From contig QPMI01000599.1 of assembly GCA_004431415.1 (NCBI GenBank), forward strand, positions 124,001 to 188,000: a stretch of DNA of 64,000 nt, in the 5' to 3' direction. Below are positions 51,101-61,714 of the stretch, one piece after another; the first letter of the stretch is position 1, and each line of letters opens with the position of its first letter. The stretch is from Cyanophora paradoxa (taxonomy: Eukaryota > Glaucocystophyceae > Cyanophorales > Cyanophoraceae). The notes under the pieces were generated by a model. It was not told where the DNA came from and did not search any database. It saw only the letters and a list, made by a program, of their open reading frames with translations. Made by a program: the position numbers and the translations under genes.

Positions 51101-52384
51101 GCCCCGCCCGGCCCCTTCGATTCGGGCTGCGCCGCGCCGGGGCGGCCGGGTAAGCTAATTATATAAGTAGTTCGGGCGCGTCGGTGGCCGGAGCGGCGGA
51201 CCGCGTCGTCCTTCCCGCCGCTTTTCCCCTTTTCTGCATCCGTGGCGGCCCGCTGCCCCGCGGCCGGCGCCCCGCCCAGGCCGCCGCCCCCCGCGTCGGC
51301 CGCGCCCGCCCCGCGCGACGCCGACGCCGACTCCCGCAGCGCGTTCAGAGCGGCGGTGTTCATGTGGAATTGCTCCGCCTGCAAATAATAAAATTAGAGG
51401 AAGCGGAACGCGGGCGGGCCGCGCGCGCCTTGGCCATGCTCTCGAGGTGGAGGCAGCCGAGGGTCCCGTCGACGAGCCAGGCCCACTGCGGCGGCGGCGC
51501 GCTCGTCCCCAGCAGGAACTGGCTCACCACCGCTGCGCGCGCTCCAGTTACAATTTTGCAATTGCAAGCCCCAGCTGGGCCCGGCGGCCAGCGGGCAGGA
51601 TGCAGATCTGAAGGGCGCCGGCGCGCCTCGGTCGATGAGCTCGTAGTCGCGATCGAAGTCGAAGCCGCTCGAGTAGGCCCGCGCGTACGCGGCCGCCGCC
51701 CCGCCCTGCGCGGGTGGAAGCTGTAAAAAAAATGGGGCGGCAGCAGGCCTAAGGGGCGGGCCCCCGCGGGCCCTATAGCTAGCTAGACCTGTCCGGCGCC
51801 GCACCTTCGGGGGGTTGAGCGGAGGCCGGGCCCCGGGGGGCGAGATGTGGAGGACGAGGGGGAAGGAGCAGGCGGGCTTGAGGCCGAGCCGGGCGAGCCC
51901 GCCGCGCAGCTTCGGCAGGCGGCGCCCCAGGCGCGCCACGACCTCGCTCGGGAGCGGCCCCTCCTCGCTCACCAGCCTGCGCGCCGCGCGCGAGCGCGCA
52001 AGTGCGTCTTCATGCCAGAGGGATGGGCCGGGGCATTTCCCGGCAGGCGGCGGGGCGCGCGGGGCACCTGAACTCCCCATGATCGCCCAGCTCGACGGTT
52101 TCCGGCGGCGCGCTTGTACCGGCGCCGGCGCCCCCCGTCTCCGGATCCAAAGACGAGGCGGCCGGGGCCTCGCCATGGCCAGGCGCCGGCACGTCGCCCG
52201 CGGCCGCAGCCCCCGAGCGCACGGAGAACTGCGGAGGGAGGGCGTCAGCGCGGCAGGCTTAGGCGTCGCGCAAGGAAATGTGCGCATGCTGCGGGTCCGG
52301 GGCGCGCGCGTGCCTTGAGCTGCGCATGTTCGAGCTCGTGGACGAGGACAGTGGTTCCTGCATGCGCAGCCGCGTCGGAAGCCA
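45184..52384 (-). CDS. ABC transporter (B-type) with probable C-terminal cyclic-nucleotide-binding domain
   Basis: Large multi-exon minus-strand gene. The nucleotide-binding domain is clear: [13 protein letters not shown] (A-loop Tyr, about 47680), Walker [14 protein letters not shown] (about 47500), Q-loop region [18 protein letters not shown] (about 47190), signature [16 protein letters not shown] with Walker B KILVLDE (46815-46875), D-loop SALDAES and H-loop VIQVTH (about 46660), then [15 protein letters not shown] (about 46510). Upstream exons (47.9-51.3 kb) hold hydrophobic membrane segments ([58 protein letters not shown]). Downstream exons (about 46100-45200) resemble a cyclic-nucleotide-binding domain ([25 protein letters not shown]). 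The N-terminal cytosolic part may start at an ATG near 52384. Gene ends and single-gene status are uncertain; 49.4-52.4 kb could be separate. Confidence 0.6.
49662..49712. repeat. Poly-G tract in intron
   Basis: Two long G runs interrupted by single A, followed by GGGGA repeats at 49815-49890. On the sense (minus) strand of the transporter gene these are polypyrimidine stretches within introns. Confidence 0.7.
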
Positions 52385-52853
52385 TGGCGCAGCTGCAGCT
52401 GGCTCCGGCGCTCTGGATCTAGTAATTGAAGGCCGCGGCGGCGGCGCGGCCGCGGGGTCGACGTCCGACGGTCGCCCTGCCCCTCGCAATCACTGGGCAA
52501 TTCAATGCAATAGCTACAGCTAGCGAGCGCTGCCGCCGCTGTGCAAGGCACTGCAAGCTGCCGCGCAACTAGTACTGCTTTGCGCGCGCAGCCTGCCGCG
52601 CCGCAGCTGCAGCTGCAGTGCTCTCAAGGCTGCATGCAATACCGCTGCAGCACCGTATACGTAGTACCCCCCGAAGTTCCCCAAACAGCGCAGGGGGGTA
52701 CTGCAAACCGTCGTTTGATCCGGAAGGTTGGCGCGCGGCCGTTACATGATTACAAATTTAAATCTATGATTATCCGATCATCATCGCGATTGTGCACGTG
52801 GAAATGATGGCTGCGCATGCAAGCGCTAGTTTTCTTGAACCGGCACTGCGGCT

Positions 52854-55426
52854 CTACCCCTGCTCGGCGTCGCTGCCGCTGCCGGCGGCGGGGCGGGCGG
52901 GGCGGGGGCAGCGGCGGGAGCGGCAGCGGTGGGGGCAGCCGGCGGGGAGGTCGGCGAGGGCGCGGGCGAGCTCGAGGACGAGCCGCGGGCAGCCGCGCGC
53001 CTCGGGGCCCTCCAGGGGGCCCAGCAGCGCCCGGAAGTCCGCGCTCCGCACCGCCGCCTTGCGCGTCTCCACGGCGCGCCGCAGCGCCAGCGCCCGCAGC
53101 CGCCGGTCCCCCAGCTGCTCCGCCACCGCCAGCGCCTCCACCGCCACCCCGCCCTTCGCGCACCCGCGTGAGCGGGCGGGCACGGGCGGAGGGGGGGCGG
53201 GCGGCGGGCGGGGCGTGCGGCGAGGGCGGGGCAGCGGGCGAGGCCCTTGAGGGCGCGGCGGACGAGGCGGGGCGAGTCGAAGTAGTGCGCCGCCCGCGCC
53301 AGGTCGAGGTGCGCCCGCGCCCGCGCCTCCTCCGCTGTCACCCCGGGCGCTGCCGCCCCGCCTCGCCGGCGCGCGGGGGTGGCGCGGAGGGGACCGCGGC
53401 CGGCCGTGGGGGCGCGCACGCAAGTTCTCGGGCTTGATCTCCGAGTGGGGCACACGAAGCTCGCCCGTGTAGCAGAAGCGGACGAAGGTTCGGACGGTGT
53501 CCGCGTCGAACTCGTTCACCTGCGGGGGTGCAGGGGTTCAGGGGTACAGCGCCGGGCGGGGCAGGGTCGGCGCGCGTTGACGATGCCGCTCTGGGCCTCG
53601 GTCATCCCCGCGGCGAGCATGGCGCGGAAGTAGTTGCTGTGGAGCTGCGGGGGCCGGGGTCGGCTCGAGGGGGGTACGGCGTCGCTCTACCGCGCGGGTA
53701 CGGCGCGCGCGCCTGGAGGAAGAACGCGTGCGCCCTGAATTCGATCGGCGCCGGCGCCGCTTCGGAGGGCTGGGGTTCACTAGCGCTCTGGCCGGGGGTA
53801 CCGCCTGGCGCAGCGGGTACGTGAGAGGGGATGGGGGCAGGCCAGAGGCCGGGGTACGGCGCGGGAGCCGCGGACCGGGCCGGGGGTGGACGCGCAGGGT
53901 CACGTCGGGGGGTAGGAGGCCGCGGGCGCTCGAAGGGGCGCCCCCCGAGAGCACCTCCTCGAGAAGGGCGACCTGGAAAGGGAAGGGGGGTACCGTGAGA
54001 AGAGCGGATGGCCGGGTGCGGGCTGGGGGCGGCTCGCCTGGGCGGAGAGGGCCGGGTTCGCGCCGCCCTCCTGCGTCTCCTGCAGCGGGTGCCGCGGCCC
54101 CTGCCGCCCCCTCGTCGGCCTCGGCCCCTCGCGCGCCGGCGGCGAGCGGCGAGCCCGGGGCGCACCACGGCGGGGGGTACGCTGAGCTGCAGCGGGCTCT
54201 CCTCCTCCCCTCCGTCGACGTTCTGCAGGGGATGGGTACGGATCGGCGGAGCGGGGCCGGGGCCGGGAGCCGGGGGCCTGGGTCCGGGGGGCGAGGCTCG
54301 GGGGCGCACGGTGTTGTCGAGGCGGGTGAAGCCGGGGCCGCGCCCCTGGATCCGCAGCCGCTCCCTGCAGGCCGCGAAGCTGCGCCACGCGTCGGGCTCG
54401 CCCGCTCGAGCGCCTGCCCGGCCGGCCCGGTCGGTCCTGGACCGGAGCTGGCGCACGTGGTGTTGCGGACGCAGCCGGCCTCGATGACGTCGCCCCGGGG
54501 GCCCGTGAAGGCGACGCCCACCGCGCAGCCCCGCACCACGCTCTCCGCCACCTGCCCGCCCCCCCACCCACGTCGGCCCCGGCGGGGGCGGGGGCGGGGG
54601 CGGGGGCGGGGGCGGGCCTGGACGAGGCAGGTGCGGTGCCTGAAGCTGACGCCGTGGTTGCAGGCGGAGATCTCGCTCCGCCTCACCTCCACGATCGTGC
54701 ACGGCAGGTCGCACACCACCCCGTGCTGCGCCCCCGCCCCGCGCCCCTTCAGCGCCCCGCGGGGCTCCGGTGGGCGGCCGGCGGCGCGCCTGGGGCCGGC
54801 AGCCGGCGATGCGGCACGCCTCGAACGAGAGGGCCGACTGGAGGGGCGCGGCGGGCGCGGCGGGGGCGCGCCCGCCCTCCGACGAGGCGGCGAGCACGCC
54901 CACGGAGCCCTGCCCGTCCACCACGCAGTTCTCGAAGCGCCTGCGTGCGCCCCTCGTCGGCCTCCGGCGCGCGCGCATAGAGGGGGCGGCGCCTGCAGCA
55001 GCGCCCGCGGTCACCAGGTGCAGCCTTCGCCCATGAGCAGCGTGCTGCCGCACAGCTCCAGGTTCTTGAACGTGACCACCGCCTGCGCTGGGATCAGGGC
55101 CGAGGAAGGCGGCTGGGGCGGCGGCTGCGCTCACGGAGTTGCCGCGGACGAGGAAGAGGGCGCGGGTCGGCGTCAGGGACTGCAGGATGGTCGCGTTGTC
55201 GGGGTCCCCGACCACCACGACGGTGCAGTTGGACGCCTGCGCCCCGCGCGTTCGGGGCGGGCGCTCGTCGCTCGGGTGCGCGGCGCCAGCGTCGCACCTG
55301 CAGCGTCGTGCGGCCGGGGAAGACGTGCGTCCCCGCCGAGACGCGGATCTCGATGCTCCCGCGCAGCCGGCGCGGGTGGTCGCGCTTTGCCTTCTCCCAC
55401 GCCTGACGGCCCGCGGGCGGCGTCAT
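52854..55426 (-). CDS. Parallel beta-helix / BTB-BACK protein
   Basis: Multi-exon gene starting MTPPAGRQAWEKAKRDHPRR. The first exons encode right-handed beta-helix repeats (EIRVSAGTHVFPGRTTLQV, NCVVDGQGSVGVLAAS, ISACNHGVSFRHRTCLVQA, VVRGCAVGVAFTG), the fold found in FBXO11-like proteins. Then comes a BTB/POZ domain spread over small exons: LPPDVTLRV (about 53900), FRAHAFFLQ (about 53725), LHSNYFRAMLAAGMTEAQSG (about 53600-53645) and NEFDADTVRTFVRFCYTGEL (about 53460-53517). Helical BACK-like exons (LARAAHYFDSPRLVRRALKG, VEALAVAEQLGDRRLRALA) follow, to a stop at 52854. BTB proteins act as substrate adaptors for Cullin-3 ubiquitin ligases; beta-helix repeats may bind the substrate. A short exon near 54190-54232 lies between GTACCC-type intron ends. 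Confidence 0.7.
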
Positions 55427-55901
55427 TGCATCCGCTCACGCGCTCCAGTAGCCCGCAGCCTAGCCGCGCACCGCCGCTACGGTCGGGAAAGCGTTCTTGC
55501 CGTCGCCTCCAGCTCGAACCCAGTACGTCGCGATCTGCACGGGGACCCGCTCAGCGACAGCTGCGACGCGTGCAGCTTCTATGCGCTCGGCTGCTGGCGC
55601 AGCGGCGCGCACCGATCCGTTCGGCGAGTCGTGCCGCGGGGCCTTTGGGCCGCGCCGCCGCGGCATCTTGGGGCACCGAGCCTCCGACGGTCGGCTCTCA
55701 GAGTCTTGCGAATCAAGTTGCGATTGCTGCCTACAAGCTATACCTACAGACAGCTATGTAGCTAAGCCCGATATGCAACGCGCGCGGCCGACGGCCGTTG
55801 GCGCTGGCTGCACAAATAGCTATAGCCTACGCGATGCTAAGCTGCCGGTAGCCGGCGGTACCGGTAGGCCGATGGCCCGACCAAGACAGCGCGTCGCTGT
55901 T

Positions 55902-56103
55902 GCCCTCGTAGCTCAAAGGTTAGAGCTCCTCGAATTGAAAAAAAGCGGTGTGAAGTCCTTACTGCCCGGAGGGTGGGGGACCGCTGCCTCCCGCACGCAA
56001 GTGCGAGGGTGATGCCCTACGGGGTAGCCCGGGCGGCCGACCGTCAGCCAGACAAAGTGCGGCGGCGTTCGAGATGATCCAGGTTCGACTCCTGGCGAGG
56101 GTA
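55902..56103 (+). tRNA. tRNA-like gene with long intron (anticodon uncertain)
   Basis: The two ends form a good tRNA. The 7-bp acceptor stem pairs GCCCTCG (55902-55908) with CGAGGGT (56096-56102), followed by discriminator A. The D arm GCTC-AAAGGTTA-GAGC (55911-55926) fits the pol III A box (TAGCTCAAAGG), and the T arm CCAGG-TTCGACT-CCTGG contains the B box GGTTCGACTCC (56082-56092). A TTTT terminator follows at 56107. About 125 bases in the middle would be intron. CTCGA near 55929 can pair with TCGAG near 56070 as the anticodon stem, which would put TGA in the anticodon position but leaves one extra base before the stem. The isotype is therefore not called. Confidence 0.55.
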
Positions 56104-56786
56104 GCGCTTTTCCCTTGGGCCTCAGCAGTCGGAGCCGCTGAGCCTCTCTCTCCTCTGGCGCCGGCGAGCTTGCAACTGCGGTTGCAGCAGCGAGGCAGAC
56201 GGCTTTCTGCTGGCTCGCAATCGTTCACAGCGGGCGCGCTCGTTTTCGGCCGGGATCCTCGCCAAATCCTCGAGCTCCGGATCCTAGGCTTCGGCCAGCT
56301 CCGCCAGCTCAGCTGCAGACTCTGTGCTCGGTTCAACCCAATAGAATCGACTAGCTTCAGGCCATGCCGGTCGCAAACGCTTCCGTGAAGGCTTACGCCT
56401 GTGCGCTGGCGCCCGGCCATGGCCAGCGCCCGCGGCCGCGGCCGACCCGCGGCCGCCCGCGGCCGGCCTGCCCTGACCGCTGTGCGCCGGCGCATTGCAG
56501 GCGAGAAATGCGCGAATACATGCGACATCCTGGGTGCTCCGTGCCTTTCCGCCCCGCCCGGCGCTAGACGGCGCCTCCGGCCGGGCCTCGCCGGGCGCCA
56601 TGGCCAACATTAACATTGCCCCAACACATCCTGATCAGATGCGAGCTCCTATGTAACTTTGGACCAGTACAACAAGCCATCAAGCTACCCTGCAAAAGCC
56701 GCGAAGCTTGGTCCGCACCTGTACATGTGCTCCTTCATTTCTTGAGCTGCAGCTGTTCGGCTCTTGCGAAATTGGTCGCCAATCCG
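56104..56786. other. Intergenic region, no clear gene
   Basis: GC-rich, with repeated GGCCGCGGCC-like words near 56420-56470. Short open frames on both strands lack any recognisable domain. Confidence 0.35.
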
Positions 56787-57756
56787 ATGACCCTCACGCA
56801 TACGGCCGCAGGCGCGAAGTCGATCTATCAGACGTACACCGTCGGTGGCACCGTGAGCCAGCGCGAGCGATTTTGCCCTCCTCCGTGCTGGATCATGCTA
56901 GTGAAAGGCTTACCCGCGGCGCGCAGACCACCAACGTCTGCTTCAACGTCCGTGCCGGGCCCCGCCCTCCACCCGAGCCGCCCACCGCGCCGCGGGCCGC
57001 GACCGTCCGTCCTCCGACGCCGGCGCGCGCTCGCCCCGCAGCTGTCGGCCACCTGGGGCACAAAGGCAGCGACCGCCTCCAACGTTCCTAACGTGCGCTT
57101 CTGGGGGCCAGCGCTCGCCATGGCGGCTGCGTTCTGATCGCGACTGCGGTGGTCGGCAGCCGACGGAGGCGGCGGGCTACGGGGAGTGCTGGAGCGGGGC
57201 GGACTGCAAGGGCCTCGTCATCTCGACCACCCCGCGGCACAACAACGACGCCGTGAGACCCGTCACGCCGCGGGCCGCAGCTCGGCGCCGATCCCGCGGC
57301 CGGCGCCCGGGCCCCTCGCGCGCAGGCGGCGTACGGGAAGATCTGCGACCTCCAGCTGGGCGGCGACTCGGTGGCGCTGGTGGAGACGAAGAACGGGACG
57401 ACCGCCAAGAACTGCTACAACGTCGCCCTCTCCACCGCGCTGACGCAGACGACCGTGGGCAGCAGCGCCCTCGACGAGGCGACGAACCCCGTCGACGTCG
57501 GCGAGCTCGAGCTCGAGCTCGAGGGCGCGCTCGAAGAGGCCCCGCCGCCCCTGCCCCCGCCCCCGCCCCCGCAGCCGCGGCCGTGACGCCGGGGACCGGG
57601 GGCCCGGGGCAGAGCTGCGCCTCCGAGGCCGAGGGCGAGGGGGAGACGGACGGGGAGCTCGAGGCCGAGGAGGCCTGCGAGCTCCTTGCCGCCGAGCTGG
57701 CGGCCGGGCTCGGGCTCGAGGCGGCCACGGCCGGCTTAGAGGCCGAGGCCTGCTGA
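56787..57756 (+). CDS. Unrecognised host gene, Cys-containing with acidic tail
   Basis: Probable multi-exon gene. An exon with MTLTHTAAGAKSIYQTYTVG (ATG at 56787) is followed by short segments (QTTNVCFNV near 56930; LSATWGTKAATASNVPNVRF near 57045-57105). Next is YGECWSGADCKGLVISTT near 57180-57225, then AYGKICDLQLGGDSVALVE, and then NGTTAKNCYNVALSTAL. The end is acidic and Leu/Glu-rich (either VGELELELEGALEE to a stop at 57586, or an extra exon to TAGLEAEAC at 57756). Several cysteines and N-x-T sites suggest a secreted or surface protein. No family recognised; exon structure uncertain. Confidence 0.4.
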
Positions 57757-58172
57757 GTCCGCTTCGGTCGCTGGGTGCTCTAGCTAGGTACCCCCCTCTC
57801 GCGCCCGCGCCCCTCCCTTATTTATATTAAGCTGCAGCGGCTGGGGGGCTAGCTATAGGTACCCCTCCCGCCGCTGCCTCTCTACCCCCTCCACCCATTC
57901 GCACGCGGCGTATTGTAAATGTAACGAAGGGAGCTGCGTGCTATTAATATTGTCAGCGATTCGCTGCTATCCGGTGACCCCATCCAGCGCCCCGGCCCGG
58001 CCCCGCGGGCTTCTGCAGCTGATCATGACCCGCGAAATTCGCGCCGTGCTCTACTATATATCGAGTTCATGATCTGCCGGCCTCGCGTCGGCGCCGGCGC
58101 CGGACGGATTCGAAGCGGTCGACTAGTGCTGGTGCTAACCAAGGCATCTGCCCTAGGGGTACAGGGGTACAG
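57757..58172. other. Intergenic region between convergent genes
   Basis: About 415 bases between the end of the plus-strand gene and the stop codon of the minus-strand FIP1 gene. It contains GGTACCCCTCCCG-like words and TTATATTAAGC, but no gene. Confidence 0.4.
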
Positions 58173-59090
58173 CTAGCGCCTGCGGTCCCGGTCCCGATCC
58201 CGGTCCCGGTCGCGGTCCCGGTCCCGGTCGCGGTCCCGATCCCGGTCCTTGTCGCGGTCCCGCCGGTCTGCCGTGCCCGGCGGTCAGCGGGCAGCCCCGA
58301 GGGGTACAGCGCGGCGGGCCCGCGGACGGCGTACCCCGATCCCGGTCGCGGTCCCTGTCCCGGTCCCTGTCGCGCTCCTGCGGGGGCTCAGCACAGGGGG
58401 GGGGGGAGGGAGGGATGAGGGGTGCAGGCGAACCTTGTCCTTCTCCCGCTCGCGCTCCTTGCTGCGCGCCCTGCGGTCGTCCCGGTCCCGGCTGCGGTGA
58501 GCGGACGCGAGTCAGCACACTCGCGGAAGCCCAGGCGCTCGAGCAGGGAGAGCCGTGCGAGGGAGCGCACCTCTTCTCGGGGCTCCGGCTGCGCCGCCGC
58601 TTCGCATCGGGCTCCTGCGCAGAGGAAGAGCGCTCTCAAGCCCTGTACAAAAGGGGTGGCGGGGCGGCGGGGACTTCGAGGGGCGCACCTTGTCCTCCTT
58701 CTTCTCCTTCTCCTCCTTGGGGTCCTTCGAGGAGGAGCGTTCGTCCCTGGAGGAGCGTTCGTTCCTGGAGGAGCGTTCGTCCCGCCGGTCCCGCTCGCGG
58801 TCGCGGTCCCGCCGCTCCTCCCGCCGGTCCTCCCGCCCCTCCCGCCCCGGGGGCGGCGGGCCAGGGGGCATGAAGGGCGGGCCCCGGAAGGGCGGCCCGG
58901 GGGGGAACGGGCCCGGCATGGGCCGCCCCGGGAAGTACGGGACGGGTACCCCCGGCATGCCCATCATCGGGGGCACGCCCATGGGCGGCCGCATGCCGTA
59001 GGGCCCCATCATGGGCGGGGGCACGAAAGGCGGGAAGGGCGCGCCGGGCGGCGGGGCCCCCCTCCGGCCCCGCTCCTCCTCCCGCTCGCT

Positions 59091-59124
<34 letters not shown>

Positions 59125-60813
59125 GAGCCGCCCTCGGCGCCCGGGGCGTGCCGGGGGTGGCCGGCCGCCGGGGCTCGCCCTCGGCGCCCTCGCGGTCGCC
59201 CTCCGCCTTGGGCGCCCCCTCGCCCTCCGCCTTCGCCGCCGCCGCCGCCGCCGCCCCGTCGCCCTCCGCGGGGGCTGCGCGTCGCGCGGCGGGCCCGAGG
59301 GCGGGCGCCCCGGCGGGGGCGGGCCCTCCCGCCACCCGGGCGGCGGCGGGCCCTCCCTCCACCCCATCGGCGGCCCGCCGAACGGCGGCATGCCGAACGG
59401 CGGCGGCGGGCCGTGCATGTGGTGCGGCGGTCCCATCCACGGCTCCCACGGGCCGTCGTGGGGGTACCCCCCCTCGCCGCCGCCGCCGCCGCCGTTCTCC
59501 CCCCCGTCGTCGTCTCCTCCGGCGAGCACTGTCATGACGCTGTCGTCCTGCGGGGCGGAGGAGGTCGGAGGGGGCACGCGGCGGCCGCACGGGGGCACGG
59601 CGCCGCACCTGCTCGCGCCACTTGCGCTTCTGGGCGTTGGCGTTGGGCCCCGGGCCCATCGAGAAATCGTCCATCGCCTGGAGCGGCCGCGGCTCGAAGG
59701 GGCCCATCGGCGGCATCGGCGGGCCCATGGGCGGGCCCATCGGGCGCCCGGGGGCCCGGGGCCGAACGGCGGGCCCGGAGGCGGCGGCGGGCCGCGCGGC
59801 GGGCCCGAGCCGGGGGGGCCCATGGGGAACCCGCGCCCAGCCGCCGCCATGCGGAGCTCCGGCGGCATGTGGGGGTCCATGGGGGGTACCATGATGCCGC
59901 CCTGCGAGGGGCCGCCGGGGGGGCCCATCGGGGGAGGCCCGCCGGGGCCCGCGCCGCCATCGAACACGCGGATGCGCGACTGCATCGCGTTCATCTTGCG
60001 CAATTCGATCTGCTTCTGGCAGTACGCGTTCCACGTGTCTTCCTGCGCGGCCGGCTCGAACAAGGCGTGGGAAGGCAGGGCCGGGCGGAGCGCGGCGCGC
60101 ACGGTGAATCCGTAGTTGAAGTAGTCCGTGATGTCCGTGCCGGGCCGGTTCCACGGCTTGTTGGGGTCTCCCGAGCCCTCGATGGGCCGGTACAGGTCCT
60201 CGAAGCCCGGCTGCCCCGGCGGGCCCTGGCCCGGGCCGCCCGGTCCGCGCCCGCCGCGCTGCTCTTGGCCCGGCGTCGAGAGGGAGAAGGCGGGCGGGAG
60301 TGGGCCCGACGGAGTCGGCGGGGCGCCCGCGCCGCCCGCTCCGCCCGCACCGGGCGTCTTCGCCGGGGTGATCTGGTAGCCCGGCCGCACGTATTTGTGC
60401 GACGTCCAGCTCTGTCGGAAGGGCGCTCCGCCGCTCGGCCTGCCCGCCGCGTCGGTCCCACTGGTCGTGAGCTGGATCTGCGCATTCGCGCGGGATCGTC
60501 GGATGGTCCCGTCAGGGGCCAGGGAGGCGGAGGAGCGCGACGAATCGCGAGCGCGTCGCGCGCGAACCTGGACATTGTCGTCGTCGTCATCGTCCGGAGC
60601 GACTTCCTCGTACTCGGACCCGCCCGCGCGATTGCCGCCCTGGCCCGGCGTTTGTTGAACGGGAACGGCGTCTCCGTACAGGTCTAGCTCCTCCTCGCGC
60701 TGCTGGCCGGGCGCCTCGCGCTTCGCGGGTGTCGCGGCTGGCGCGGGCCCCGCATCTCCGTAAAGCTGCGAGTAGAGATCGTCCTCCTCTTCTCCTGCGC
60801 GCCCCGCTCCCAT
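58173..60813 (-). CDS. FIP1: FIP1-like pre-mRNA 3'-end processing factor
   Basis: Starts MGAGRAGEEEDDLYSQLYGD at 60813. The acidic N-terminal part (VAPDDDDDDNVQV) fits FIP1's poly(A)-polymerase-binding region. The diagnostic FIP1 motif is NKPWNRPGTDITDYFNYGF (about 60105-60160), continuing after an intron as EDTWNAYCQKQIELRKMNAM (about 59990-60050). The rest is Pro/Gly/Met-rich (60.0-58.9 kb), then an Arg/Asp/Glu-rich region ending in repeated RD dipeptides and RRR at 58173, like the mixed-charge tail of animal FIP1L1. FIP1 links CPSF to poly(A) polymerase and RNA in polyadenylation. It is head to head with the gene at 60895, only 81 bases apart. Confidence 0.85.
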
Positions 60814-60894
60814 CGTGCCCGCGAAGCCGCACGGCTCGCAAGCTTTCGCCGCAGCCGCCGGGTACGCGATCTTGAGGGAGAGCTCGCCGCAACG
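60814..60894. promoter_or_regulatory. Bidirectional promoter between FIP1 and PTRHD1
   Basis: Only 81 bases separate the two divergent start codons, so both transcripts must use a shared promoter or initiate inside each other's leader. No TATA box is evident. Confidence 0.5.
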
Positions 60895-61623
60895 ATGTCG
60901 GGGTCCGGGGACGAAGCTTCCAAAGCCGCCGAAAAGGAGAAGTATGAGAACACGCTGGTCCAGTACATATGCGTCCGCGGCGATTTGCAGAAGAGCATGA
61001 ACTGGCCGACGGGCAGCGTGATCGCCCAGGCGGCGCACGGTGCGTATGCCTCCCGCCGCGCTAGCTAGCGCCGCTGCCGCCCGCCGCCGCCCTCCCGCGC
61101 GACTCGCGCGGGCCACCGACGCGCCGCAGCGGCCGTGGGCATCATCTTCGAGACAGCGGAGGACCCAGCGGTGCGGGATTACTGCAGCGGCGGCGTCGGC
61201 GACAGCGTTGCGCGGAACATGCACAAGGCGCGCCCGGGGTTCTGCTTCCCACTGCGCCGCCGGCCGCAGAGCGCTGACCGCCTCCGCCGCGCCCGCGCAG
61301 GTCGTCGTTGAGGCGAAGGACGAGAAGGTCGGTCCTGCCCGCTCCGCCGCGACGCGGATCAAATCGCGCCCACTGACCGACCGCGGCCCTCGCGCAGGAC
61401 CTGACGAAGCTGGCACTCTCCTTGTCAGAGGAGAAGGTGCTTCACAAAGTCTGGGTGCGCTCACACTCGGCCGCAGGCATCGACATGCGCGGCCGAGCCG
61501 AGAATCTAAGCGAGGCGGCCGCAGATCGAGCAGCCCGAGAACATCCCGACGTGCCTCGCGACGAAGCCGTACCCTAGGAAGGACATCGCTCGGTTCTTCA
61601 AGAAGTTCAGGTTGTACAAGTAG
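60895..61623 (+). CDS. PTRHD1: PTRHD1-type peptidyl-tRNA hydrolase-like protein
   Basis: Five exons joined by short introns. Exon 1 has MSGSGDEASKAAEKEKYENT, then VQYICVRGDLQKSMNWPTGS and IAQAAH. Exon 2 (from 61130) carries AVGIIFETAEDPAVRDYCSG. Exon 3 is VVVEAKDEK, exon 4 DLTKLALSLSEEKVLHKVW, and exon 5 IEQPENIPTCLATKPYPRKD to a stop at 61623. The WPTGS, EAKDE and EQPENxPTCLATKPYP signatures identify the PTRHD1 branch of the Pth2-like fold (about 140 residues, normal). Pth2 proteins release peptides from tRNA, but PTRHD1 activity is not well established. Intron 2 (61228-61300) starts with GC instead of GT. Confidence 0.85.
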
Positions 61624-61714
61624 GCTCTGTACAGGACCCAGTGCATTTCGAATCGTTCCTAGGGAGGAGCTAGGAGGGGGGAGGCTGAAAGGGCTAGCTA
61701 GCGCTCACGCGGGG

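Noticed and set aside
52320-52350. HELEH (HExxH metalloprotease-like) in [12 protein letters not shown]
   Set aside because: A five-residue match in a short N-terminal exon with no third zinc ligand or protease context; most likely chance.
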